From Craspedostauros australis (Eukaryota; Bacillariophyta; Bacillariophyceae; Mastogloiales; Achnanthaceae), in assembly GCA_026770025.1 (NCBI GenBank), contig JAMXDE010000055.1, positions 343,115-407,114 of the forward strand: a DNA stretch of 64,000 nt. Reading direction: 5' to 3'. A program made the translations under genes and the position numbers. A model generated the notes under the pieces. The model searched no databases. It saw nothing but the letters and a program-made list of their open reading frames with translations, and was not told the DNA's origin. This document shows positions 13,301-22,996 of the stretch, piece after piece (within the stretch, counting starts at the first letter, position 1; the number at the start of each line of letters is the position of its first letter).

Positions 13301-15021
13301 TTGGCGGGTTGGCTCTGTCCCGTTGCCTCGCCACCAAGACCAAGACTCTGTTCGACGATACAGTGGCCGACGTTCTCTTGGAAGCCATCGGTGCGCCGCA
13401 TCTCACCGGCTCCCAGGCCGACGAAAGCGATGGCATGGACGTGGATGGGGAAGGCATGGATGATGACGACGATGATGACGGCGACGGTGATAGCGACGAT
13501 GAATCCGACGCATCTGCTGACGACGTCTTCGGCAAAGCCGCAAAGGTGTTGAACGACGACGACGACGACGACAACGACAGCGATGAGGACGACGACGGTC
13601 CTCATGATGACGATGACGATGGTGATGCGGATTCTGATGAGAACGATGATGGCAATCAAGCCAATGGCAGTAACGAAGACAGCGGTGACGACACACGCAG
13701 CAACGGTTCCAAGTCCAAGAGGAAACGAAAGAACGCGTCAGGCGATGGTGGCGGCGATTCAGACTCCGATGTGGAGCTCGACTCCTCCCGACTGCAATCC
13801 ATGCTGGAGGAGGACAGCGATGCAGAAGTTGATGAGGGGGTGCTGGAACATCACGAAGGTGCTGATGCTGCGCTCGCAAAGCTCATCAAGCTGAGGCAAG
13901 AAATGCGCAAGGCAGGCACTCAGGCACGGGAGAAGCTGGAGGTGTCGAACCAGCTGCGGTGCACGATGCTGCTGGAGCTCGCATTCCACCGCAGCGACCA
14001 GAACAACCTGCTGGTCCGTAGCGATTTGATCATCAAGATGATCCTACCGCTTCTGCAGCATCGCAAGCACGTCGAGAGATCGATCGTGAAGCTCACCGGG
14101 AAGGGAGCGCAGTCGGGGATCGGAGAGAAGAGATCTCTCTTGGAGCGCGTCACTACATTGATTCAGTCGAACCTAGGCAAGTCGAAGCTGACTTCGTTGC
14201 AGTGCAGCGACATCGAGAGCTTCCCGGAACTGCTCCAGATCGTCGCATCGGAGCTCGTTGAGTCTGCTTTCAAGGCGGAATCGAAAGAGCACGTGTCGTG
14301 CTGCGGCTGCGGTCTTGCTCTCGTGTTCCGTGGCATCTCCACCGCTGGCGCTGACAGCACCTCGGTGTCCAAGATTGGAATCACTGTGGACAAGGCGATC
14401 GCAGAATGGTCCACGAAGCGATCGAAGTACGAAACCTCTGCGCTGTTCGAAACTGTGACGAATCGCGCTCCAGGCTCTTCCGCGCGGTTCCTGCTGCTCC
14501 CGCTTCTAACCGCCACGAAGGATGCACGCACCGCCTTTTTGAAGTGCGAATCGTTCCGTTTGCTCAGCACTATCTACTCCAACAAGCACAGTCCGGACGA
14601 ACCAGACTACGCCGCAACGAAGCAACATCTGGCCTCCTCAAGGGGGCAGAGCATGGAGGCGTTCCGATATTCGCTGAAGGACGACGTCATGAAGAAGACA
14701 AAATCCTTGCGTGTTGTGTTGAAGACGCTGGAGGAATTCATCGCATCCATCGTCGTCTCTACTTCGGCCGGTCTAACGGACGATAATACCGTCGGTCAGC
14801 TGGAGGGCATCAAGCTACAGCTGTTGGAACACGCAGCGAAGAACGGGCAAGCATTGAAGAACAGTATTCAGAAATGCACCAAGGCCATCGAGGCGAAGGT
14901 GGCTGCCATCAAGGACGCGATAGAAAAGGAGAAGGTCGAGCATAAGAAATCAATCAAAAGTCCCACGAAGAGCCCGCCCAAGAAGAGTCCTAAAAAGAAG
15001 AAAAAGGGAAAGAAGAAATAG
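10321..15021 (+). CDS. POL5: POL5/MYBBP1A-like nucleolar protein (DNA polymerase phi family)
   Basis: A single-exon gene of 1,566 residues. Despite the family name, yeast POL5 and animal MYBBP1A are nucleolar factors in rDNA transcription and ribosome assembly rather than replicative polymerases. The N-terminus is very basic (MRKRKLERTKKSKRK), followed by an acidic stretch at about residues 33-88. From about residue 100 the conserved helical-repeat body opens with SFLDSFYGLASLDPKERSQ. A second, very long Asp/Glu run lies at about 1035-1130, followed by a Lys/Arg-rich nuclear signal and the C-terminal helical part. The end is a poly-Lys tail (KKSPKKKKKGKKK) that would suit nucleolar retention. 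Length and acidic-insert layout fit the family, whose members are usually 1,000-1,400 residues. The ATG at 10321 gives the basic start. The stop is TAG. The RINT1-like gene downstream is convergent. Confidence 0.88.
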   Translation: MRKRKLERTKKSKRKTGESGIGDAAAAMIEEKKHEHDEDKDDNEDEDEDDRMEGAAVDGNSNDQKNDDDDGDDDDDDEIEENGGTTNSIRGATNGRIRDGSSFLDSFYGLASLDPKERSQSAQLILHHCLFGPDANAKDAEYTFRRLINGVCSGRAAARQGNASALSSFLKVAFSLGKMDGIRQVSNAQAGKNAPSLFRYVRERLLDATDYKSIEGGNKSEVRDHQFGRLFGVLAIVRSGILNSQAGDAGEGSGKDASNGRGSPVKELLTVVSLFTTDLIDLFWAKQWLREPASHAIITLLLSVLKGCGPADGANIFASVVQKTLIPKLLLRDAHGDKLEIEQTSSVIQTLSAEQLAVAIFIQSHVSPSMPSFHAPLNEPILSTSNIGRISSTLSATSIIAQPRVHLIWETVWAFLAERASGKGSNARSLRNAGWSLREEAPVGDDAPRDILQSIVSTIIEKELIGFDSDTQPTKTTENRCSLAIFLVKSLCGVPFASSIVGSMHLQLDGDVLETIVLNNNIVRRVFLDVIWSGKKHRTPHLLKPMAVGALKAISQVVHERFDMSQPSSSHVCMSVIRAMLNCNVRFDSLTKTSFLANIIGLTQDFRSDDDSGATRTAKHIKLWREYASYLRTMVLEKASALTKEDSTAEVTGYMELLYTTAKSVLLLSDSSKSSSAATDELQQFKLTLCTEVKTFFMVAAFYDCTTMDACKIEKQSDLSMSTRAAFQAAKDIAAISKRDTQCFSYPVRSMISAKFFSLLAEHVHHSAHASNTSATSSSGAIAKKENGMYLTLSSVMDCCKVLEAAGLKRFSIPNQGSDGKGEDESDDDSAEDTAMDAQNDALTLDDIVMTCQKYVQETGASAISRPDDSTAEAKKRVATGITSLIIALSLHQLRSGSSTDALDDDDPDASDEDDDAEIQSAIENLKEILDDFMSIESDTGSGSSDGEGDDSNNPLLGLAESCANILSSPLNTGNATRGASPKLLREAIKFSWVGGLALSRCLATKTKTLFDDTVADVLLEAIGAPHLTGSQADESDGMDVDGEGMDDDDDDDGDGDSDDESDASADDVFGKAAKVLNDDDDDDNDSDEDDDGPHDDDDDGDADSDENDDGNQANGSNEDSGDDTRSNGSKSKRKRKNASGDGGGDSDSDVELDSSRLQSMLEEDSDAEVDEGVLEHHEGADAALAKLIKLRQEMRKAGTQAREKLEVSNQLRCTMLLELAFHRSDQNNLLVRSDLIIKMILPLLQHRKHVERSIVKLTGKGAQSGIGEKRSLLERVTTLIQSNLGKSKLTSLQCSDIESFPELLQIVASELVESAFKAESKEHVSCCGCGLALVFRGISTAGADSTSVSKIGITVDKAIAEWSTKRSKYETSALFETVTNRAPGSSARFLLLPLLTATKDARTAFLKCESFRLLSTIYSNKHSPDEPDYAATKQHLASSRGQSMEAFRYSLKDDVMKKTKSLRVVLKTLEEFIASIVVSTSAGLTDDNTVGQLEGIKLQLLEHAAKNGQALKNSIQKCTKAIEAKVAAIKDAIEKEKVEHKKSIKSPTKSPPKKSPKKKKKGKKK

Positions 15022-15431
15022 AGGACAGCTTGCAGCCTGACTTGTGACAGTGGTGGCGGCGTATGTGGTGGTACTCGTGCATGGCATTCGCGTACAGATG
15101 GTGCAAGTGCGCACGTAAGTAGGTAGTAGCGTCCGCATAGTACTGGCAATTGGAACTGAGTAAAGTATGGCGTACCAGACTATCATGCTGGTACCGTGCG
15201 TTACCTACGGGTCACACATAGCCACCATAGTTTAACGTGACTGTTACTCGTACTGCTCCAGAGAGAAAGAGATAGCGGAAGGGCAATGGCGGCATGTGCG
15301 AGCACATGTATTCCGCGAATACTCGTTCCATACTCGCACCACACATGCGTGTATGAACAGGACAGAACAGCATCTATACTCTGCACGTGCGCGTATTCTG
15401 ACCCCGCGGCTTTGTTGATGCGCGTGATGAT
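15022..15431. other. Convergent 3' spacer
   Basis: About 410 bases between the stop codons of the POL5-like (+) and RINT1-like (-) genes. It must carry both 3' UTRs and polyadenylation signals. No gene is seen. Confidence 0.5.
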
Positions 15432-17711
15432 TTAGATGTCTCGCCGGCGGTTCAGGATGGACAAGGCATCACCGAGTTGGATAAATGGCAGTCCTTTGGC
15501 CTTGATCATGCTGCTGGCCTCTTCGAATAGGTTGGAGTCGGATTCGAAGTCGGCCAAATCCAACTGCGAGTACTGCGAGCCGTGCACCGTCAACCCTTCC
15601 AATGCCTGCTTGATGCCTGACACCCAATCCGGATGCGCGCTCAGAAGGGTGCAGACATCCAGCAAACGCAGTACCAGTGGCAACTGGCAGCCCGCCATGA
15701 GGGTATGCACATCGCGAGCGAAGGTTTCCGCACCCCGAAACCAAACATCGGGAGTCACGTTGTCCACATCTAAGGCCACCGCCAGCACCTTCTCCGCCAG
15801 ATCGTTCATGACATGCTCGTACATTGCGATCGAAGCGAACTGCGCGATGTCCGTCTCCTCACCGACATCCGTGTCTTCGATTCCAGCATCGGAGGCCTTG
15901 CACACCATGTGAAAGTTGTGGATCACGGAGCTAGCTTCCCGCAGCTCCGGCGAAATGTCCGCTTCCTCAGCTTCCCATTCCTGACTTGCCAGCATGTGCG
16001 CCGCCAGCATGAGGTAGGAGGCAAACTTTGCCTTCTCCATGAGGAGGACCTCCACGAAGGACGATGCGAAATCCTGGACGAGGACGAGCTGCAATCTCTC
16101 CAGGGATTTCCCGAAGCGCGCCAGATCATGGTCGCTCTGCTTGGTTGACGAGGCGACGTCCTGCCACGACTGATCCTTGGCAAGGACGACGCATGCCAGA
16201 TGCGTTCCGTTGATGAGTTCCGCCCACTCGTTGAGATTCGCTACGAGGTGGCGGCCATCGAGAGCGGCGCGCTTCTGATAGCACATGAGGTTGCGCAGCT
16301 CGGAGGACGTGTCCTGGATGAGATCCACGAACTGGTTGCAGAGCGGGACGGCGACACGGCTCATGTAGAGAGCAGGCGCGGATATCTTGCTCGCCTTGTG
16401 CTGGATGGAGCGGATGAGCGCGCAGAAGACTTCCGCACGTGGCGCGACGCGGTTCGCGAGCGGTTTGATGACGGGCGTGTCATCGAAGAGCTTGGAGAAG
16501 ACGGACTCTTTCTCCCTATCGATCCACCAGGTGTAGAGGCTCTCGTTCTGACGGATGAGGGTGTCGACCAAGCTGGGGACGGAGGTGATGTCGATCCTCG
16601 ATTTGGCCAGCTTCTCATTGAGGTACTGGTCAAAAGCGAAGGTGTGCTCGATCGCGTTCATGAGAAAGATTGGGTTTGAGTTGGGCCCTGCAACGAGGGG
16701 GTGATGGAAGAAGCGACGCTGGCTGAGAACCCATTCGATCGCGCGAACGATCTCATTGACAAAGGCCACCGGGATGTCGGCATCCAACGTGCCCACCCCG
16801 GAGAAGACGAGCCTCCACACGGGCGATTCCATAAAGTTGTCCTTGACGTACGCCAGCAGCCATTCCGGAAGCCTCTCGATCCTCTGCGTGGTGATTCTAT
16901 CGGGATGCTGATCGACGAAGTGAAATCTGATCTTGGTGACCAACGGACGCACAAGTTCGGTGACGATGTCGAGCCGACGCAATGGCACGTCTTGTCCGTG
17001 CGTCATGTGGTGGAGTAGAAGGTTGTGATTGGAATGCAGGTTGGAGATGGACCGGCACAGCTCCCAGAAGCGGTTGCGCTGCTTGCAATGCTTGAGGAGG
17101 GTCCTGCACGCCGTGGTCGATGGGTAGCCAGCGGCTGCCAGGTCAGTACGCAGAATGACGACCAGAGCATTGTGCACATGCTGGTGCAGTGGCATGTATT
17201 TGGTTTGAAGCAGCTGCTGTTGTTGCTGCTGTTGTTGCTGTTGCTGGTGATGACTTTGTTGATCTTGATGAGAACGAATGAGGAGATCTCCCAAATCGCA
17301 GCAGATCTGAGCCTGCGAAATGGGGTCGCTGATGGTATCTTCTGTGATGGATTGTGCCCAAACGGTGACCTCCCTCGCGAAGACGAGCTCGCCAGCCTCT
17401 CTCTGGAGCATCAGCAGTCGCTCTGCCTTGGACAGGTGAGAGAACCGCTGAGTGTAGATGTCATCCTTGCCAGTGTTCTTGCTAGTCTCATTGCTAGCAT
17501 CATTGGTGGCATCATTGGTGGTATCATCATCCAGAATTTTGTCGGTGGCATTTTCAGCGTGAAGTTGTGCAACCTCCGGATGCTGCTCTTTGTGCTCCTC
17601 TGCTTGCTCCAATTCGCGGTCGCTGACTGTCTGGATGGTGTCATGCGTGGTTGCGAGGGACTGCTCAGCCGCAAGCAGCTCCTTCTCCAAGTATTCCGCT
17701 GTGAAAGACAT
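15432..17711 (-). CDS. RINT1: RINT1/TIP20-like vesicle-tethering protein
   Basis: About 759 residues from the ATG at 17711. An upstream in-frame ATG at 17927 would add 72 residues that look like untranslated low-complexity sequence, so I prefer 17711. RINT1/Tip20 proteins are subunits of the Dsl1/NRZ complex, which tethers Golgi-derived COPI vesicles at the ER. The centre contains the family landmark around KIRFHFVDQHPDRI, where positions for an FHF signature and a following LPEWLLAYV are easy to see. The C-terminal two thirds are helical throughout, as expected for an exocyst-like rod. An N-terminal coiled-coil region precedes a Gln run of about 11 residues near 155-170, encoded by CAG/CAA repeats around 17,205-17,250. 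That run is probably length-variable. The stop is TAA, so TAA is used as a normal stop in this genome. Confidence 0.82.
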   Translation of the reverse strand: MSFTAEYLEKELLAAEQSLATTHDTIQTVSDRELEQAEEHKEQHPEVAQLHAENATDKILDDDTTNDATNDASNETSKNTGKDDIYTQRFSHLSKAERLLMLQREAGELVFAREVTVWAQSITEDTISDPISQAQICCDLGDLLIRSHQDQQSHHQQQQQQQQQQQLLQTKYMPLHQHVHNALVVILRTDLAAAGYPSTTACRTLLKHCKQRNRFWELCRSISNLHSNHNLLLHHMTHGQDVPLRRLDIVTELVRPLVTKIRFHFVDQHPDRITTQRIERLPEWLLAYVKDNFMESPVWRLVFSGVGTLDADIPVAFVNEIVRAIEWVLSQRRFFHHPLVAGPNSNPIFLMNAIEHTFAFDQYLNEKLAKSRIDITSVPSLVDTLIRQNESLYTWWIDREKESVFSKLFDDTPVIKPLANRVAPRAEVFCALIRSIQHKASKISAPALYMSRVAVPLCNQFVDLIQDTSSELRNLMCYQKRAALDGRHLVANLNEWAELINGTHLACVVLAKDQSWQDVASSTKQSDHDLARFGKSLERLQLVLVQDFASSFVEVLLMEKAKFASYLMLAAHMLASQEWEAEEADISPELREASSVIHNFHMVCKASDAGIEDTDVGEETDIAQFASIAMYEHVMNDLAEKVLAVALDVDNVTPDVWFRGAETFARDVHTLMAGCQLPLVLRLLDVCTLLSAHPDWVSGIKQALEGLTVHGSQYSQLDLADFESDSNLFEEASSMIKAKGLPFIQLGDALSILNRRRDI

Positions 17712-18358
17712 CGATGGTGCCTCTGTCGTTCTGGTGGAAGTTATGTCAGTGTTAGTGTTAGTGTTAGTGCCGGTGTTGATGTTGGCGTGAGTGTTACTAT
17801 TGATACAGGTAACTACAGGAGTATGTCTAATACCTCGTAGACCACAGTATTGCGGATGACTCCTGTCGGTTTGTTCGTCTCCACAGCGTGGTGGTGTTTT
17901 TGTAACAGTCGCGGGTTGAGACAACACAGCGCTGACAACGTCGTTGGAAGTTAGTGAGAATTAAAACAACACAATAAAACATCACAAGCATCGACTCACA
18001 CCATCAAACATTCGTATGCATCAAAAATACACATTGAACCGCAACTCCAGTCACAATCGGCATGGCACCATTCTCTCCTTGTTTTCAGTTCTGTGGTGGA
18101 CAATCAAGCAGCAACAACAAAACATCGCCTGCGCTCTCTGGAACTCAACCATCAGCAGCGACAGAGACAACAGCAGAACCAACAGCAGAACCAACAGCAG
18201 AACCAACAGCAGAACCAACAGCAGAGACAACAGCCTGATATTTCGCCTGCTCCAAACATGGCGACGGTTCGGCATAAACGGAAGAAGATATCCAAGAAGG
18301 CATCTCAGAAGCGCCATCTTGGGCGGAAGGCCGCAGCGGCAGTGCTGGTGTTCTGACC
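17712..18358. promoter_or_regulatory. Divergent spacer between RINT1-like (-) and GT61-like (+) genes
   Basis: The spacer contains a run of GTTAGT hexamers near 17,748-17,768 and the 12-bp repeat listed separately. One frame (18093-18356) encodes Gln/Asn repeats and then a basic stretch ending AAAAVLVF. It could be the N-terminal cytoplasmic tail and start of the membrane anchor of the glycosyltransferase, joined by a small intron or lost to a frameshift. I cannot decide which. Confidence 0.4.
18167..18231 (+). repeat. 12-bp tandem repeat AGCAGAACCAAC
   Basis: About five consecutive copies of AGCAGAACCAAC with variants (AGCAGAGACAAC) at both edges. The period is a multiple of three and one frame would read QQNQQQNQQ. 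Position before the glycosyltransferase frame suggests a 5' UTR or low-complexity N-terminus. Confidence 0.85.
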
Positions 18359-19771
18359 ATGCGAGAATCCTTCAGGTTGGTCCGATCACAGAACGATGCT
18401 TTCACATGGATAGATCGCTACGATCGTGCTGCAAGGACAGCCAAGGCGAGTGTATTGGGAGGTGCCGGTGTTCAGGTTGGAGATCAGGCTGACGACGAGG
18501 CTGACGCAATTCTGCGCTTCCACAACGTTTCGACGGGCGAATTCCCATCATCCATGGCCATCGTCGACGGTCTGTTCCGGGCTTGGACCACCCAAACGTG
18601 CACTGGAGACGTGGCTGCGGACAAGGCGGAGGTGCAGGGACAGGCGCAGCTGCCACCGCCTCTGCTGCTGCAGGAGCCAGCCATGGCCGACAGATCCAAC
18701 TTCATCCGGATGCCGCACTAAGACAGCAACAACATACACGGCCATCCCTTGACCGCTGGAGTCGCCATGTTTCGAAACGCGTACATCGTCGGGCGGGTGC
18801 CTGGCGTGGCAGAGACCGCCCCGCTCATCTATGACTGCAACACCATCTACGTCCCCTCCTCCTGTCGGCTAGAAGCCATGCGGGCGAAGATCAAACTCGG
18901 TCCGCATGCTGTCAAACCTAATCACCTGCCGCTGTAATCGCAGCGCAGCCTGCAAAAGGCTGTTTTCATCTACCAATTCTGGGGCGACGAGTTCTTCCAT
19001 GCTCTCATCGAGGACCTGCCCCGTCTCGGGTACTTCATCCGCTTCCTCCGAGAGAATCCAGACGTCACCATCATCGCTGGCAAGAACTACCTTTACAAGA
19101 ACAGCCAGACATTGAGCGAGTTGCTGGCACTCAACAACCAGTGGTTTCCGTACACCAACTCGGAAACGCTCTACGTGTCGCACCTCCTCGTGCCCAGCGG
19201 CTCGCTGTGTGGGTCGGCCCAAACACCACCCATCAGGAACCTGCATCGGGCCATGTCGGATACCATTCCCAAGGTCCTCCCGGATATCCTGCATCGTTTC
19301 TCACCGGACGCCTCCACCAGGCCGATAATCCTGGTACACCAACGTCTCAGCAGAGGCATCATCAACCATCAGGATCTCATCGCTGCGCTGCAAGCCAAAT
19401 TCGGGACCACGCACGACATCCTCATCTTCAAAGGCACCGAAGCGCTGAAGGAGATCATCGCGATGCATCACGTGGCAGACTTGATCATCGGACCGCACGG
19501 TGCCGGGCTGTCGAACATGATCTTTTCCAACAGCCACCGCATCAAGGGCATCATCGAGCTGCATCCGAGCGGTGGCAACGTGGGTGTCAAGAAGGCTCCG
19601 AATCTGTGTCACCAGGAGAGCGCCCTCGCCTTGGGCATCCCGACAGTACAGCTGATGCAAAAGGACGGGAAGTCCTTTGGGGCTGCATTCCGCGTGGATG
19701 TACAGCAAGTGCTTGATCACGCCGAGAAGATGCTGCTACCTGCTCCTTCTCCCAAACAGAATCCCATGTAG
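18359..19771 (+). pseudogene. GT61-type (DUF563) glycosyltransferase with two in-frame TAA codons
   Basis: One frame encodes about 470 codons of coherent protein, interrupted only by TAA at 18719-18721 and TAA at 18935-18937. After the second stop it reads VFIYQFWGDEFFHALIEDLPRLG and continues to GPHGAGLSNMIF (about 19489-19527), the two hallmarks of GT61-like enzymes. These are Golgi glycosyltransferases that move xylose, arabinose or related sugars onto proteins or polysaccharides. Upstream of the stops, residues such as VAMFRNAYIVGRV are also typical. No GT-AG intron of normal size removes either stop while keeping the frame; the only frame-keeping option at the second stop is 33 nt. I therefore call it a pseudogene by nonsense mutation, with unusual splicing as the alternative. 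A membrane anchor is not evident in this frame; see the upstream spacer. The gene is convergent with the nitronate monooxygenase. Confidence 0.7.
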
Positions 19772-20421
19772 GATAGTCTTCAATAGGGGGTAAGAGTATG
19801 GTACATGTGCTTGTATGGAAACGTGCTGCTGCTTGCAACTATGCGAGAACGAGTGCTCAGTGTTTGAGGTCAGTTTGTTGCAGTGGTAGTAGGTGCAGTG
19901 GTAGCAGGTACAGTGAAGCGCAGTACGAGCAGAGAAGGGAGTGAGAACACGTTGAAAGGTTGGCGATGACTGGTGTACACGCAACCGGCAGCTGCGACAG
20001 CAGCGGCAGCATGCACAACAATGTCCCATCCCACCTCATCCCACACTCATCTCCATCATTTGTACTTCTCCACTCTCGACGGAGAGAGGCCTGGTCTACC
20101 ATTACGACGAGAGTGCAAGCATGTATACTCAGTCCCTTCTGCTTCCATCGTCGCACGCCGCGCGATGACGAACGATGATTAGTCTGCAGTACCAACACAG
20201 TGCCAATACAGCATCATACGCATGGTGGAGTTTTCATATGTGCATGACACACGTACTTCAGTGTTTGTGCGAGTGCCATTGCTGTCGTGTGTATGGTTCA
20301 GTTTTAGTTTTGTCTTGTTATTGTGATGCCATGCAACACAGATGTTGTCCGCTGTGGGCGCTGCTTTCATTGTTGCACTTGTGGATGCTTGCACTCGCGA
20401 CCGGTCTCCTACGAGCCACGA
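19772..20421. other. Convergent 3' spacer
   Basis: About 650 bases between the ends of the GT61-like frame and the nitronate monooxygenase. A small CAGTGGTAGYAGGT repeat lies near 19,880-19,910. No gene is seen. Confidence 0.5.
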
Positions 20422-21465
20422 TCACAACCTGCTGTGCATCCCAGCTGCCTTTGCCTGCCCCGACACTTTGCACTCTGGCTCGCAGACGAGCGAGACCAAA
20501 CGTGAGCGTATCGTCTCCTCAGCCTCGGCCATCATGTCGTCGATGACCTCCTTGACGGTCGGGATGGAATGGATCAAGCCAACAGCCTGCCCTGCACTCC
20601 AGATCCCGCCGTCCGGATCGTTATCCTTCTCAGCCTGCCGACCGCGCTTTCCGTTCACCAGGTGACGCACGTCTTCGAACACCATGGATTCGCCCTTCGC
20701 TGACTCGATCGCCTCAACCTCGGCCGCAACCTTGTTGCGGAAGACGCGGGACGTGTTCTTGAGACGGCGCAGCATCATGACAGTGTCGGTCTCCTTGGCC
20801 TCGAGCATGCGGCGCTTGAAGGATTCCGGCCAGTTGCACTCCTGGGTGGCGCAGAAGCGCGTCCCGCAGTTGACGCCGTCCGCCCCCAACGCCAGGGCTG
20901 CGGCGAGCTGAGATCCAGTGCTGACACCGCCGCTGCACAAGAATGGGACCTTGAGAGCCTGAGAACCGCGGGCTTGCAGCACGAAGTTGCCCACATCCTC
21001 CTCGCCCGGGTGTCCGGCGCATTCGAATCCGTCCAGGCTGATGATGTCCACGCCGTACCGCTCAGCGGAGAGAGCGTGGCGGATCGTGACGCACTTGTGG
21101 ATGGTGACAACGCCGGCCTGATTGAAGGCCTGGATGAATGGCTTGGGGTTGGATCCTGCCGTTTCGACGATCTTCACACCCTCCTCGATCATCACGCGCA
21201 CGTACTCCTCGTACGGTGGCGGCTTTCCCACGGTCGGGAGGATGGTGAGGTTCACACCGAACGGCTTGTCCGTCAGCTGCTTCATGTGGCGGATCCACTG
21301 TCGTCCCTGCTCCGGGGATCCAGCGTTGTGGATGGCAAACATGCCCAACCCGCCAGCGTTGCTCACAGCAGCAGCAAGTTCCACCGTCCCAACGCCGGTC
21401 ATTCCACCCAGCAGAATCGGGTGCTTGATGCCCAGCATCTCCGTCACTCGCGTCTTCAGCACCAT
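20422..21465 (-). CDS. Nitronate monooxygenase (2-nitropropane dioxygenase family)
   Basis: An intronless gene of 347 residues, a normal length for the family. Nitronate monooxygenases are FMN-dependent TIM-barrel enzymes that oxidise alkyl nitronates such as propionate-3-nitronate to carbonyl compounds plus nitrite. Visible landmarks in order are the N-terminal barrel start ILLGGMTGVGTVELAAAVSN (residues 18-37), SLDGFECAGHPGEED at about 140-150 containing the histidine that acts as catalytic base in characterised members, and the phosphate-binding segment CSGGVSTGSQLAAALALGA with DGVNCGTRF after it. The C-terminus has the usual helical extension with IWSAGQAVGLIHSI. No targeting peptide is evident, so it is probably cytosolic, though peroxisomal or mitochondrial import cannot be excluded. 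A detoxification role is inferred from the family. Confidence 0.92.
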   Translation of the reverse strand: MVLKTRVTEMLGIKHPILLGGMTGVGTVELAAAVSNAGGLGMFAIHNAGSPEQGRQWIRHMKQLTDKPFGVNLTILPTVGKPPPYEEYVRVMIEEGVKIVETAGSNPKPFIQAFNQAGVVTIHKCVTIRHALSAERYGVDIISLDGFECAGHPGEEDVGNFVLQARGSQALKVPFLCSGGVSTGSQLAAALALGADGVNCGTRFCATQECNWPESFKRRMLEAKETDTVMMLRRLKNTSRVFRNKVAAEVEAIESAKGESMVFEDVRHLVNGKRGRQAEKDNDPDGGIWSAGQAVGLIHSIPTVKEVIDDMMAEAEETIRSRLVSLVCEPECKVSGQAKAAGMHSRL

Positions 21466-22392
21466 TGTTCTCGTTGCTCGTTGCTCGTTGGCGTCTATTG
21501 TGGGTTGGGGGACCGCGTGTGCTTGTTGTCTTCTCCTCTACCCACGCTCAACCTGCTTCCGCACATGATCGAGTGGTGAACTCCACAACGTCTTTGCTTC
21601 TTTGTTCGTTGTCTGGAAAGAAACCATCTCTCATTTCTGTGTTGGCGTCAACGTCACTATCCGCAGTCACGAACAAAACAACAAACAACTTTCAACAAAG
21701 GACACACTGAATACAAACAGACAACCGATTTCGTAAACAGACAACTTCAACACAAGACACTGACAAACACACGTGTTACAAACATACATTTCGTCTGTCG
21801 CTCTGTTTCATAAAGTGACAGCCGGAACACAAGAGCGGCACGCTCTGCTTTTTGTCGTTCAGACACTATGGGAAGCTGCGGTAGAAATATAAATTCACAC
21901 AATCAAGCGTAAGCAAAATGAAAAGAAGCATGCCCGACGGACCCTGATAATATCCGTAAGGGTTTTTTTTGTGTGGGCGTTTTCGTAAGTGGACTGGTGA
22001 GTTCACTTACGACCCCCTTGCATTTTTGGGCTTCGTAAGCGGACTCCTCAATCCAGTTACGACCACAAAAAAGTAGTCGAATTTCGCTCATCTGAAAAAA
22101 GACTACTTTGACCACTTCACCTCCTCCAAATTCCCTGTTTCTCTCGGTTGCGTTCTGGTTGTGATGCTGGCTTCGTATTTTGTCGCGTTGATTTACGTGT
22201 TGTCAACCGCATCCTTGGACTTCAATAGACTTGTAGACGGTAACACAACAACTTTGTGTGTAACCACAAGCTTTTTATCGTAATTGTCGTCCCCTTCAGT
22301 ACCGTCAACGTCTTTCATCATCAAATGTTCCTCCAATACAACACTGTTTAGGTTCCCACCAGCTTCAAGAAGCTTGTTTCATCGTTAGTACT
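21466..22392. other. Spacer between the gene-rich part and the repeat-rich part
   Basis: The first part should carry the nitronate monooxygenase promoter. Beyond about 21,900 composition becomes AT-richer and the two tandem hairpins listed separately appear. No protein gene is seen. Confidence 0.5.
21984..22061. repeat. Two tandem hairpin units, period 50 bp
   Basis: The first unit is CGTAAGTGGACT (21984-21995), a 4-nt loop, then AGTTCACTTACG (22000-22011): a 12-bp stem with one G-U pair. The second unit starts exactly 50 bases later (22034-22061). It repeats the sequence with substitutions and keeps only the outer CGTAA/TTACG pairing. Function is unknown; see findings. Confidence 0.75.
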
Positions 22393-22983
22393 TTGCCTGA
22401 CATCGCATCCCTCATCCAGCACATAGCAGACGCCACCAACCACAGCGACAATGACACCGACAGTTCATACGAAGACTGGGTTATTGATACCCCAATCGAT
22501 CTTGACAGTGACAACAATGATGGCATCCTTTGTGTCCACAACGAAAGCAATGTTGATGCCAACAACGTCGATACTGGAGTCTACCCTGTTGGCAATGCTC
22601 ATGTGGCCAACGATGCACCAGCAGCCATGCTGATTGCTGCCATTGTTGCTGCCGCCAACATCATCATCCCCAATGATGCTCGCACTAACACAACTACAAC
22701 CAGCACATCTACAACCGGCACATCCGGAACTGTTGAACAACCAGCTCTGACAGAACCAGAACACGTGGCTTCTATGGGCCTGCAATGGAAGATGCTGGAT
22801 CCCAACACGGCAGAGTTTGTGTTGCTGTGGGAAAGGCCTTGCTTGATGCAAAGGTGCACTACAAGCAGCTCACAAATGAACAAGACAACTCATTGTATTT
22901 GGAGGCCAACCTACAATCCTCTGTTACGCAATGGTCAGAGGATGACTGCTCAGCAGAAAGTCTGCACCTGTCTGCGCTCGCCC
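22393..22983 (+). CDS. Hypothetical Asp/Asn/Thr-rich protein, frame disrupted near 22,830
   Basis: I do not recognise this gene. From the ATG at 22393 the frame reads an acidic N-terminus (NHSDNDTDSSYEDWVIDTP), a short Ala/Ile-rich stretch (AAMLIAAIVAAANIII) and a Thr-rich linker, up to about 22,830. Protein-like sequence then continues in another frame (LLDAKVHYKQLTNEQDNS... to about 22,983), which suggests one frameshift or a tiny intron. The coding signal ends where the 13-bp minisatellite starts, so the original C-terminus may have been replaced by repeat expansion. It could be a gene remnant of a mobile element. Confidence 0.4.
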
Positions 22984-22996
22984 AATGGCACCCACT

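Noticed and set aside
16200-17840. Long plus-strand frames opposite the RINT1-like gene
   Set aside because: Shadow frames of a GC-rich coding region; the minus-strand product has recognisable family residues and these do not.
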